From assembly GCA_959347315.1 (NCBI GenBank), contig OY365813.1, positions 17,763,081 to 17,827,080 of the forward strand: 64,000 nucleotides of DNA, read 5' to 3'. Position 1 is the stretch's first letter; the number at the start of each line of letters is the position of its first letter. Made by a program: the position numbers and the translations under genes. Below are positions 42,895 to 52,861 of the stretch, one piece after another. Origin of the DNA: Bimastos eiseni (taxonomy: Eukaryota > Annelida > Clitellata > Crassiclitellata > Lumbricidae). The notes under the pieces are model-generated. The model was not told the DNA's origin. It saw only the letters and a list, made by a program, of their open reading frames with translations, and did no database searches.

Positions 42895-43762
42895 CCCAAG
42901 AGTAGGAGGAGCAGGAGCAGGAGGAGTAGGAGCAGGAGGAAGAGGAGGAGTAGGAGGAGCAGGAGGAGGAGGAAGAGGAGGAGTAGGAGGAGCAGGAGGA
43001 GCAGGAGCAGGAGGAAGAGGAGGAGTAGGAGGAGCAGGAGGAAGAGGAGGAGTAGGAGGAGCAGGAGGAGGAGGAAGAGGAGGAGTAGGAGGAGCAGGAG
43101 GAGCAGGAGCAGGAGGAGTAGGAGGAGCAGGAGGAGGAGGAAGAGGAGGAGTAGGAGGAGCAGGAGGAGCAGGAGCAGGAGGAAGAGGAGGAGTAGGAGG
43201 AGCAGGAGGAAGAGGAGGAGTAGGAGGAGCAGGAGGAGGAGGAAGAGGAGGAGTAGGAGGAGCAGGAGGAGCAGGAGCAGGAGGAAGAGGAGGAGTAGGA
43301 GGAGCAGGAGGAGCAGGAGCAGGAGGAAGAGGAGGAGTAGGAGGAGCAGGAGGAGCAGGAGGAAGAGGAGGAGTAGGAGGAGCAGGAGGAGTAGGAGCAG
43401 GAGGAAGAGGAGGAGTAGGAGGAGCAGGAGGAGCAGGAGCAGGAGGAAGAGGAGGAGTAGGAGGAGCATGAGGAGGAGGAAGAGGAGGAGTAGGAGGAGC
43501 AGGAGGAGCAGGAGCAGGAGGAAGAGGAGGAGCAGGAGGAGGAGGAAGAGGAGGAGCAGGAGGAAGAGGAGGAATAAGAGTAGCAGGAGGAGCAGGAGGA
43601 GGAGGAATAGAAGAAGTAGGAGGAGGAGGAGCAAGAGGAGGAGGAGCAAGAGGAGGAGGAGCAAGAGAAGAAGTAGGAGGAGGAGGAGGAGCAAGAGGAG
43701 GAGGAGGAAGAGGAGGAGCAGGAGGAGGACAAGGAGGAGGAGGAGGAGGAGGAGGAGGATGG
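42895..43762. repeat. ~870-bp GGA-type minisatellite (AGGAGGAGTAGGAGGAGCAG)
   Basis: Purine-rich plus strand built of GGA, GTA and GCA triplets arranged in 42-45-bp higher-order units. Most frames are open only because no triplet is a stop; the predicted poly-Ser, poly-Leu and poly-Gly/Arg products are artefacts. Confidence 0.95.
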
Positions 43763-44398
43763 AAGAGGAGGAGGTGGTTCCTTCATGCTCCACTATATAC
43801 TAGACTTAATAGGCCTAGATGGTGCCATCTTTGGTAATAGGCGTTGCCTGATTGCATACAGATCAAACACAGGACATTTAAAATGGTCGGAAGTACTTCA
43901 GAGAGCTATTGGGTATCTTCACACACAGAGGTTATAAGCTTACAGCATGACAAATGCAGAAATGACGATAAGTCTCTTTGAAGAGTTTCTTCTTGACATG
44001 GCGCTTTATAAAAGTCACATTGGAAATAAATCACAAGCAATCAATGATCTCCTTTGTAAGAATAGGCGATAATGTGTCACGTGTGCAGAACTTGGATGGC
44101 AGGTGACTCGATCAACTGGCGACGAAGGTCTTGCCAACACAACAGCCGGCGATTCATCTGATAAGGGAAACAGGACATGACGCATGCATCGGACAGAGAT
44201 CTCTGTGGATATACTATTGAAGAAGCTTGTTAACGCATATTAATGATATTAAATAAAATAAGCCATAATACGCATGACAGGTAACAGAGGTTCAGTGATG
44301 GGAAGATCAGGGTATCGAGATAGGCGGATAATGCGAGAGTTAGACTCACATACATTATGACCTACATCTAATCTCAACCCGCGTGCACTTGTGTAGGG

Positions 44399-44399
<1 letters not shown>

Positions 44400-44450
<51 letters not shown>

Positions 44451-44465
44451 GTAAAATATATATAA
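44400..44465. repeat. (AT)n microsatellite
   Basis: TATA run with one AATATG interruption. Confidence 0.9.
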
Positions 44466-45174
44466 TACTGTGCGCGAGTAAGACAGTTTCTCTCGTTCTA
44501 TACCCCATGCATCTGACTATTGTACCACACATAGAATAGGCCTATAATTATTTACCCTTTGTATATGAAGTTATGTGTAGGCAGGGTTTGAGTTGTAGAA
44601 TGTCAAATCATGCGTGGGGGGTTACGACGTCATTGTAGTTTTTCATTAAGACTGTTCGAGACAATATTTGAACTGAGTGAGGTGGATTAAAAAATTTTCA
44701 GATGTCCCGACCAGAATTTTTACAAACCCGAAAGCGATGTACGGGCTTAAATGCATATAGGCCTGTCACTATGGTAACTGTGGGTTTTCGGTCCCCGAAC
44801 TCGATTCTTAGCTGAGTTAAGATAAATTAAACCAGTGAAAGCTGATCTGGGGGTTTGCTTGAACCCAAGGTAATTTTTGAGAATTAACTATATCGGGGTT
44901 TAAAAATGAACTGGGAGGTTGAACCCTCCCAATCCCCCTCGACAATTCATTCACTGGTGTATACATGAAGGTCTAAGTAGGCCTATATATGTATATATGT
45001 GTGATTTTCTTAGTGACTTATCATAGCTTATATATATACTATATATATAGTGGTGTTTATTCGCTCTGTATATACGCGACCACTCCTCTTATTCCACTGT
45101 CCTATTGTCTGTCTTGTAGTTTGACATACTACGCATGTCACATCAAACGACACCCATGCATGCACTGCCTTTAT

Positions 45175-45272
45175 AATATATATGTATTATATATGTATAA
45201 TATATATATATATATATATATGTATATACTATACATTTATAATATATATGTAATATATATATATATATATAT
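45175..45272. repeat. Interrupted (AT)n array
   Basis: TATAATATATATG units repeated with variation. Confidence 0.85.
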
Positions 45273-45550
45273 TGCAAAGAGGAAAATAATATATGTATTG
45301 TGAAGAAGAAATTTATCGTATAGAACAATCACATTTACACTTGTTGTATTATAATAGCTTATACCTTTCATGTTCCAAAAGGTCATGGTTTTCAGCATGC
45401 ATTGTATACGCTATTGTGTATACACGAGATGTAAGCCTACGTTTATAATTTATGCCACCTCATTTTCATATGCTAAATAACCGACAGCATAGCATTGCAC
45501 TAACTGGTCAAAATTCAAGATTTCTTTTGGGAGGGACACTCGCTATTAGT

Positions 45551-45588
45551 CCCCAGTCCCCAGCGCTTATAAGCGCTGGGGACTGGGG
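45551..45588. repeat. Perfect 38-bp palindrome
   Basis: CCCCAGTCCCCAGCGCTTA followed by its exact reverse complement, centred on TTATAA at 45,569/45,570. No loop and no mismatch; it stops abruptly at both sides. Confidence 0.98.
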
Positions 45589-46104
45589 TATACGTCATCC
45601 TCCATGAGACAATTTAATAATAGGCCTACATTCGATTCAAAAGCCACAACGATTAACGCAGTTCAACGTGATGGAAATGAAAATCACTTTGACATCACAC
45701 CATAGCATGTCACAAAGCATGCACTTGTTTTTTTATTTCCTTTCAGAGGAGATGGTAGAATCGTAGCCTAACATGCAGACAAGCAAATCAAAAGTACGTG
45801 GGTTCAATACCTGCTATATTTTGCTGATTTTGCTTTGACCTTGCAGTAGATCGCATCTTGTGTGTGCCAGAAGCACTTGAATCATTCATTGCCGTTGCCT
45901 CTGAAGAACTAATCAGTTGCCATGGAAATCTTCATCATTACGAAGCGACGATTGGTTTATTCATCACGCGGAAGGAGGAGCCAACTGTCAGTCATTCCAT
46001 TAAAAACCCATGAAAGGGCGGTGCTTATGTCTGTTTGGTCACCTCCACGATCACCGTAATTCAAGTGAAAGCGTCGCGTTAGCCAAAACGTCTTCATAGC
46101 TTCG

Positions 46105-46150
46105 TTCTAATTGGATTATAAAGGCCTTCGATAGTAGATCCAATTGCGCT
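46105..46150 (+). promoter_or_regulatory. TATA box with adjacent reverse CCAAT
   Basis: TATAAAGG (46,117-46,124) is preceded by ATTGG (reverse CCAAT) a few bases upstream. The ATG at 46,243 lies about 95 bp beyond the expected start site, compatible with a core promoter for the plus-strand exon that follows. Confidence 0.45.
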
Positions 46151-46242
46151 TCTTTGCGACCGCTGTAGACGGACTGTTGTTGTTATGCTGGTACCTTCAT
46201 GTAAATTGTACAACTATAGTTAGTGTCTGATCGGTCGATGTC

Positions 46243-47038
46243 ATGTATGGGTTGAATTCGTGGAGTCCTAATTCTGTCTCGCTTTACTCGCTGTCTAATG
46301 CGTCAAGCAACGGACTCCTCCAACCAATGGCAGCATCAGGTATAAGGAGGAATTCAAGAGTCGCGAATGTCTCGAACCTCAGGCGACTGATTGGAGAAGA
46401 AGGGAGAAGAGGAGAAAGTTCCATCTGCTCCTCCACTCTTCCAGATGGTGCCATCTTCGGTTTTCCAGTTCGCGGTGAAGATCACCACCTGTACACACAC
46501 CTTCCTACCTTTCCACCCGTGTTCGGTAGTACTCTTCTGCTGTCGGATCACTCGGCACCAACGTACTCCATGTTTAGCCAGGTCTTCTCCAGCCAATTTC
46601 CATCACGAGTCGAAGGTCAGCCGACGATGATGAAAGAGAGGAAGAAGAACTCAGCCGCCTCGTCCAGGGATCAGTCCTTCAAAGGACTTCAATGTAGGTC
46701 AATGGTGGACAAGACGATCTGTCGCCGCCTCAAAGCGAAACGTCAGAACGACGTCACCATGCAGACTGCACTACCACCACCACCATCATCATCACCACAG
46801 TCGTCATCGTCATTGTCATCAGTAGCAGCAGCATCATCACGATCCCATCCGCTGTGGTCGCCTCTGCATCCTGTCCCATATCAATCTCCTCCTATCACCA
46901 GCCGCTGCAGTCGCCTCACCGACAACGACGATGATAAACGATCATCATCGGTCAAACAAGATGGCGACGACGATCATGATGACGACAATGATGACATTAG
47001 CAGCAGCAGCAACAGCCGAGAAGCAGATGAGACAGAAG
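46243..47038 (+). CDS. Unrecognised protein, putative long first exon
   Basis: I do not recognise this protein. The frame opens at an ATG about 120 bp after a TATA box and shows coding-like third positions (C/T-biased in mixed-composition codons) for about 170 residues. It then enters Ser, Asp and Pro runs. Segments include MYGLNSWSPNSVSLYSLSNA, LRRLIGEEGRRGESSICSST, HHLYTHLPTFPPVFGS and CRSMVDKTICRRLKAKRQND, followed by PPPPSS and DDDHDDDNDD tracts. No signal peptide, membrane segment or known domain is visible; a nuclear or disordered regulatory protein is possible. I end the exon at a plausible donor (GAAG|GTCAGC, phase 1). Reading on gives a purine-tract E/K tail to a TAG at 47,331, which looks like read-through into repeat. 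Downstream exons are unknown; 52,784-52,861 is compatible in phase. Confidence 0.45.
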
Positions 47039-47084
47039 GTCAGCAGGTCATTATTTACATGCATGTACACCGTGTACGTAGGCC

Positions 47085-47575
47085 TATAGGAGGAGGGGGA
47101 GGAGGAGGAGGAGAAGGAGGAGATAGCGAGGAAGAGAAAGAGAAGGAGAAGGAAGAGAAGGAGCAGGAGAATGAGGAGATCGTAAAGAAGGAGACGAAGG
47201 AGGAAGAGATGGAGATGGAGATGGAGATGGAGAAGGAGGAGGAGGAGGAGAAGGAGGAGGAGGCGGAAAAGGAGGAGAAGAGAACGAGGAGGAGAAGGAA
47301 GAGAAGGAGCAGGAGAATGAGGAGATCGTAAAGAAGGAGACGAAGGAGGAAGAGATGGAGATGGAGAAGGAGGAGGAGGAGGAGGAGAAGGAGGAGAAGG
47401 AGGCGGAGAAGGAGGAGAAGAGAACGAGGAGGAAAAGGAAGAGAAGGAGGAGGAGAGTGAGGAGATTGTGAAGAAGGAGAAGAAGGAAGAGGCGAAGGAA
47501 GAGAAGGAGGAGAAGAAGAAGAAGAAGAAGAAGGAGAAGTAGGTGAAGGAGGATTAGAAGAGAAGGAGGCGGAGG
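47085..47575. repeat. GA/AAG-rich purine tract with ~150-bp internal duplication
   Basis: The segment AAGAGAAGGAGCAGGAGAAT, GAGGAGATCGTAAAGAAGGA and ATGGAGATGGAGATGG occurs at about 47,150 and again at about 47,300, with a third degraded copy near 47,440. Confidence 0.85.
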
Positions 47576-47933
47576 TGCAGCCCATTATCTGCCCTTGTCT
47601 GTTAGCGTCGCTCGTTGGAAATTACAGACGCCAATAGAAACGCGTCAAAGGCAACTGTGATTGACTTCAGGTGTCTAATGATGGACTTCATGTGTTCGGT
47701 AAAAGCAGAAAAGCTCAGACTAACATTGCTCGTTCATTGACATCTCATTCACTAACAGCCTCTCACAAGTGTAATATACATTTACAACATAAATTAGTAG
47801 ATTGGCCTCAGCGCTGAGTGCTAACAAATGCTTGTCACCTGCACATATATCTCCCATTAAATTGGACCAGCTGTTGGCTGTACCTGTCCTGCTCGCGTGT
47901 AACGATTCATGCAGGTCCAACATTAAGAATGGC

Positions 47934-48200
47934 GCCATTGTACCAATCTATTACGATGATAATCACATGATTGGTATCGTGAAGGTACAACATTCCTCCT
48001 CCGTTTCCTCTTCCTCATCTACTCCTCTTTTCTGCCAGATGCCCGATGACCATGCTCCTTGCTCCATTCCCCAAATGCCACATGCCCATGACGAGGATAT
48101 CCGCTGCTGTATATATGCAGTGGCAGCAGTATCTATCTGCTGTATCTCTGGCATGCCATTGTACTAATCAACTACGATGATAATCACATGATTATCATCG
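47934..48200. repeat. Pair of ~45-bp direct repeats, 221 bp apart
   Basis: GCCATTGTACCAATCTATTA plus CGATGATAATCACATGATT at 47,934 recurs at 48,155 with few changes. The intervening CT/TC-rich sequence has an open frame (47,802-48,167) that I do not regard as a gene. Confidence 0.7.
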
Positions 48201-48390
48201 TCTGTCTGTCTGTCTATCTCTCTCTATCTCTCTGTCTCTCTCTGTCCGTCTATCTGTCTGTCTGTCTCTGTCTCTCTGTCTGTCTCTCTCTGTCTGTCTC
48301 TGTCTGTCTCTCTCTGTCTCTGTCTGTCTCTGTCTGTCTCTGTCTGTCTCTGTCTGTCTCTGTCTCTGTCTCTCCCTGTCTCTCTCTCTC

Positions 48391-48421
<31 letters not shown>

Positions 48422-48448
48422 GTCTGTCTCTGTCTGTCTCTGTTTGTC

Positions 48449-48488
<40 letters not shown>

Positions 48489-48506
48489 ACTCTCTCTCTC
48501 TCTCTT
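48199..48506. repeat. CTGT/CTCT pyrimidine array
   Basis: About 300 bp of TCTG, TCTC and CTGTCTCTGT units. Long frames on both strands are artefacts. Confidence 0.95.
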
Positions 48507-48999
48507 AACAACTTGCCTTCTTGTCTGTGTCTATCAGCCTGACTGTGATATACAGTTATATCTCTTATCGTAGAATGCATTGTATGTATGTTTCTATGCA
48601 TAGACCTATATATAAATTTGTAGAATGCTTCGTCCATTGTTGTTGTTCGCCTTCGCAAAATTGTAAACTCTGTTCTGTGAAATTTACTGCATACCAGTTC
48701 AAAGCGATATAGGTCTAGAGATGCGTCAGAGTTGGTCGGCTTTTGTTTTGTTTGATTGCAAGTTTCCTTTGTTATATATAAGCTCAAAATGGCAACAGCT
48801 GCTGTTCAGTTCACGAATAGTCGTCAGCAGCTCATACTATTGTCTGAAGCATCCGTGACCTGCAGTGGATTACTAGATCAAGCGAATATAATTATTAAGA
48901 TCTGGATAAGTCCTGGAAAATTCTTCATTCTCTATGTCAACATACATTCGGTTGATTCCGTCTTTCATTGCGCAGGCGTTAACTGTCTCTCCTGTATAT

Positions 49000-49105
49000 A
49001 TATATATATATATATAGGCCTATAGACCTACTCGACTGAGTAGGACCTATATGTATGTATATATAATATATGTATGTATATACATATATATATATATATA
49101 TGTTC
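49000..49105. repeat. (AT)n-rich patches
   Basis: Two TATA runs around TAGGCCTATAG; similar runs lie at 49,478-49,498, 49,524-49,553 and 50,375-50,414. Confidence 0.85.
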
Positions 49106-49179
49106 TTAGCATTTTCTGTCGCGTTAAGAGTAATCGCACTCTATAATCATATAGGCCTAAAGGCACGAAACGCATAAAG

Positions 49180-49347
49180 ATGAGCGTAGAGAGGAAGAAC
49201 GAGATGGAAAGCTTCCACGAGGATTAACCGCACTGCGTGGTAAACGAACAGCTTCATCTGGACGATGAGGCGATCAGACAGGCGAAGGAGACGTCCGTGC
49301 ATCCGCTTATTTATAAGACGCCTCTTGTATATATAACAGATCTATAG
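49180..49347 (+). pseudogene. Coding-like segment with one stop, unidentified
   Basis: A 56-codon frame, MSVERKNEMESFHED, then TAA (49,225-49,227), then PHCVVNEQLHLDDEAIRQAK and ETSVHPLIYKTP. The composition is protein-like and non-repetitive on both sides of the stop, but I cannot name a family or show splice sites. Confidence 0.25.
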
Positions 49348-49522
49348 CCTATGTATGCATGCAGGAGACCCATTCGTTTTTGGCATCAGCGACGCTCAAC
49401 GTCATCTTCGTAATCTTTCTGATCAACGTTTAGTCAGTAGTCAGGCAGGCTGAGCAGTATCTGCTCTTTTTGATCAGATATATATATATATATATATACT
49501 TTACTGGTTGTCCCAGGTGATA

Positions 49523-49553
<31 letters not shown>

Positions 49554-49558
<5 letters not shown>

Positions 49559-49814
49559 GCGGAGACTTAGATAGGACAGGAGGGGACGATCCCCTCCAAA
49601 ATTTCAGGTGGAGAGGATGAAGCTGCTTAAATCCCCCAAGATTTCATAAAATTAATAATAAAAATAATAAATTTCTACAGTGTTTCCCATTCTTCGTCCT
49701 TTCTGCTGCATCCATGTCCAAGAACTGAAGTTTTGTTCCAAAACCTGTCCACCACGCCAAATTTTTGTCGAACTGCCCCCTTCAAAAAAACCTCCAATAC
49801 CAGGTCTCCGCCTA
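49554..49814. mobile_element. Small TIR element (TAGGGGCGGAGAC ends)
   Basis: TAGGGGCGGAGACTTAG at the left and AGGTCTCCGCCTA at the right are inverted with a small gap. The interior has GGAGGGGACGATCCCCTCC, itself a short palindrome. No ORF or clear target duplication. Confidence 0.5.
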
Positions 49815-50744
49815 TGAACCTATAGCAAAAATGATTTTCAGGTGTTAATATTTGATGAAGCCGAATGTTTTCTATGAGCAGATGATGACCGAACTTGCAC
49901 GATTGAGAAGGACGAAATGCATGAGAGAAGACACGATCCCGTTTGCCCCGTGTGCGAGAATGTTCTGGAGAGATGTCAGTTGGAATCACATCTAAAGAAA
50001 GAAATAGAACGACTCGTTTACAAGTGAGCAGAAATCGAAAAATTCTCAAATCTAATCTGGTCTGAATTAATCGAGTCTCACCGCATCTATATTTTGATGG
50101 GAGCTGTGGTGACATTGGCTTGAAGAACTGAACATCAAGCCGGAAGCGTGATCAATTCCCGATACCCTCGGCATAGAGGTCGACTTATAACCTTCAACTC
50201 ACCAGATGGTGACTAAAAACTGTATACCAGTAGAAAATATGGGAGCATTGCATGGCTGCCATACAGTAACATTCAAATACGATTCCTGTTAAGCTTACTA
50301 TCGTGTGATATTACTAGGTCTATCTCCTGTATCTTACTGCGTCCATGTTAGTTTTAATTATTAAGCGAATATATTATATATATGTATTTATATAAATATA
50401 TATATATATATATATTCAGAACGGCTACAGGCCCTAATATTATTATAATGATTTTTATTAAGTGCAACTAACGATAATTGCAGAGGTTTACGTAATCAAT
50501 AAAAACTGTACAGTGTATACAAGTATCCAAAATTCCAGATAAGTTTTTCGTTTCTATCTCTATATATAGGCCGGACAATGTTTCGAGTTCGACTACAGCA
50601 TCAACAGACATCGACTCAACAATCAATTCCTCGAAACACTGCCAGGTATAATCTTGACTTAGGTCCATATGCATTGCAAAGGATGTCGGAACAATCTGCT
50701 TCCACACAAGCCAAACGCGGCCAAACAACGCTGTAATCCTACAG

Positions 50745-50900
50745 GCTGCATGCTGGCCCCTTGTTCTGGAACAGGCTCCCGTTACATAGCGTTGCGCTTA
50801 TCACACAGGGTCCACTCTGACTCTAATGCAGCATATATTTTCGCCTTAAAACTGTTCTTTTCAGCCGTGCTGGGATCGGGAGCGTCCCTGGGTAGTAAGT
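50745..50900 (+). mobile_element. LINE 3' fragment
   Basis: The plus strand reads L-F-W-N-R-L-P, then FRLKTVLFSRAGIGS with stops, the same C-terminal block as at 26.6 kb. Confidence 0.6.
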
Positions 50901-51475
50901 AGGCGTACGTAACCTCTAAGGGACGTTGGGCTTGGAGAAATTATCGTAACGATTGAACAAACAATATTGATTGTTCTAGCACATTAGAATTTTAAAGTTT
51001 AAATTTAATCTGTACACGTTTTTAAAAAGGTGAAATGCAGGCTTGGATTGAGATACAATCGCCGAAGCGCTTCGAATTATGATCCGTAGTCCAATCTTGG
51101 GAATATGCGGTGTACTGATTGAAAAGAAAGTGGAAGAAAGATTGAATGGAGATTGGAGGAAAGGGAAGCTGATTGCAATAAGTAGGCCTATTAGCAGGCC
51201 TATACATACATAGTCAGGGAAGAAGCATACTATGGCAAACAAAGAAGAAATGTACCGGCGGTAGCCTATACCGGTATAGAAGAAAGAAAGAAAGCAAATA
51301 GATAACGACACACAAGAAAATTTGAATTGTAGGCACAAAATCCGATCAACAATCTTCTTACGAATAAAAGAATATAAACAACCCAAATATTTCGAACACA
51401 AATATCCTAAAATTTACAGATAAATTTACAGATTATATATATGTATATATAATATATATATATATGTGTGTGTGT

Positions 51476-51600
51476 GTTCCCCGAGCCAACGGCGAAGGTT
51501 TCGAGTCAATAACTCTAAAACTGTGCAAATGCATCGCCGGACAGAGGCAAACACAGAAAGACAAACAGACAGAATGTCCTGTTTATATATATAATATATA
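51476..51600 (-). mobile_element. 'CCCGGG hairpin' repeat family, partial copy
   Basis: GTTCCCCGAGCCAACGGCG, AAGGTTTCGAGTCAATAAC and CTGTGCAAATGCATCG match the piece at 36.1 kb in the same orientation. It joins an inverted partial copy through an AT spacer. Confidence 0.65.
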
Positions 51601-51712
51601 TATATATATTATATAAACAGAACATTCTGTCTGTTTGTCTGGGACACGTAGTCGAGGGGTTGGTGAACCCCGCGGCCTTCGTCTTCCTGGTCTACATGGC
51701 CAAAAACCTGTA
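51601..51712 (+). mobile_element. 'CCCGGG hairpin' repeat family, inverted partner
   Basis: ATTCTGTCTGTTTGTCTGGG, CACGTAGTCGAGGGGTTGGT and GGCCAAAAACCTGT match 52,490-52,672 but lack its 5' third. Confidence 0.65.
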
Positions 51713-51949
51713 AGGACTCCCAAGGAAAGTTTCCTTTCCGGTCGCCAGGCTCGTGTGGACGAAACACTAGCACTGTACATCTGCCGACATGTGCACGTCA
51801 TATCTCTCTGCCACATCCCTCTTCTTCTTTACGAATGGACGGTTTGGGAGATATACGGGTGGCATGTATAGCCTACAATAGTTTACTATCGTTTGCACAG
51901 TCGGTAAGGTGGGTATGTACTTTGTACTCAGAGGTGTCTATGCACAATT

Positions 51950-52045
51950 CCGTTTATGCATTTCCACACTTTTACAGCTATTCACTCGAAAGAGTTTCGT
52001 GGGACGAAAAGCGAGTTCGTGGGAACACAGAGTGTTCGGGCTATC
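51950..52045 (+). mobile_element. 'CCCGGG hairpin' repeat family, fragment
   Basis: GTTTATGCATTTCCACACTT and TTACAGCTATTCACTCGAAA match the front part of 52,490-52,672. Confidence 0.55.
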
Positions 52046-52059
52046 TGGGGAAGAAGAGG

Positions 52060-52470
52060 AGTTAGGAAAGGAACGAAGGATTGTTCAGGAGGAAGAGGAG
52101 AACGAGGAAGAGGGAGAAGGATTCTAGAGTAGGGGAAAGGAGAAGTGTGACTATGAGTGCATGATGAAGTGAAGAGGAGGGTGAGGAGTGTGAAAGGGTG
52201 GAAGCGGTTAAGATAGGGTGAGAAGTAGGAGGAAGGGGAGAAAGTTGGGAAAAGGTGAGTGAGAACAAAAGTGAGTGAATAGAAATAAGAGACGACGGAG
52301 AAAGAGAAGAGGAATTAGAGATGAGGAGTAGGGATTAGATGAGGAAAGGTGAGTGAAACGTAATGAAGTGGTGGGAAGATATGATGCCAGGAATCAGAAG
52401 AAGAAGAAGGGAGGAAGGTGAGTAAGGATGAACACTGAGGAATAGAAAAGGGAGGATAAGTTGCAGATAC
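52060..52470. repeat. Purine-rich (GA) tract
   Basis: GAAGAGGAG, GTGAGTGAA and GGGGAGAAAG variants through about 400 bp. No gene. Confidence 0.75.
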
Positions 52471-52489
52471 GCTTATGTCTAGATTCTGT

Positions 52490-52672
52490 GTGTGTCTGTC
52501 TGTCGGTTTATGCATTTGCACACTTTTACACCTATTCACTCGAAACCTACGCCATTCACTCGGGGAACACGTGGGACACCCAGTAGAGGAGTTGATGAAC
52601 CCGCGGTCGCCGTCTTCCTGCTCTCCAAGGCCAAAAACCTATCTCAACCCGGGCAACGCCGGGTGCCTCATG
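52490..52672 (+). mobile_element. 'CCCGGG hairpin' repeat family, fullest copy
   Basis: Order: GTCTGTC repeats, GTTTATGCATTTGCACACTT, TATTCACTCGAAACC, CTCGGGGAACACGTGGGACA, GGCCAAAAACCTATC, then a CCCGGGCAACGCCGGGT stem-loop and an (AT)n run. The class is unknown; the terminal hairpin is constant. Confidence 0.65.
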
Positions 52673-52783
52673 TAATACATATATATATATATTCGTGTGT
52701 GTGTTAGTAAATTGGTAATCCAATGCAACCTTATAGTTCAGTTCACTTTCATAATGAAGAATCCTTATGTTGCGCTACTTTAG

Positions 52784-52861
52784 GTCCACGTATGTCGCCA
52801 GCGACGCTGTTCGTCTTGCAAGGACAATGGGATCAAGGTGTCGTCAAAATTACGATACGAT
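52784..52861 (+). CDS. Putative internal exon, product unknown
   Basis: A 78-bp segment sits between a good acceptor (CTACTTTAG) and a consensus donor (GTAAGTAAG). All three frames are open. With the exon ending at 47,038 the phase gives G-PRMSPATLFVLQGQWDQGVV-KITIR; I do not recognise it. The other frames give VHVCRQRRCSSCKDNGIKVS or STYVASDAVRLARTMGSRCR. Symmetric length (26 codons). Confidence 0.35.

Larger units (their letters stand above)
43800..46100. other. Intergenic stretch with AT arrays
   Basis: A 41-codon ATG frame at 43,948-44,073 starts after an acceptor-like TTACAG, but nothing supports it as a gene. The rest is AT arrays and unassigned sequence. Confidence 0.35.

Noticed and set aside
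42782..43803. 300-codon poly-Ser, poly-Leu, Gly-rich and Arg/Ser (SR-like) frames on both strands
   Set aside because: All derive from one GGA-type array open in most frames; no flanking splice or promoter signals.
43948..44073. 41-codon small ORF (MTNAEMTISLFEEF...)
   Set aside because: Protein-like composition but too short, with no conservation or transcription evidence available; mentioned only in the stretch description.
47055..47585. 176-codon minus-strand Ser/Pro/Leu frame
   Set aside because: Complement of the GA-rich tract; low complexity only.
48188..48787. 106- and 187-codon frames (poly-Leu/Ser; Arg/Glu/Asp/Thr-rich)
   Set aside because: Translations of a CTGT/CTCT array.
50641..50902. 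Candidate coding frame around 50,669
   Set aside because: The only meaningful similarity is to the LINE RT C-terminus with stops; called as a mobile-element fragment instead.
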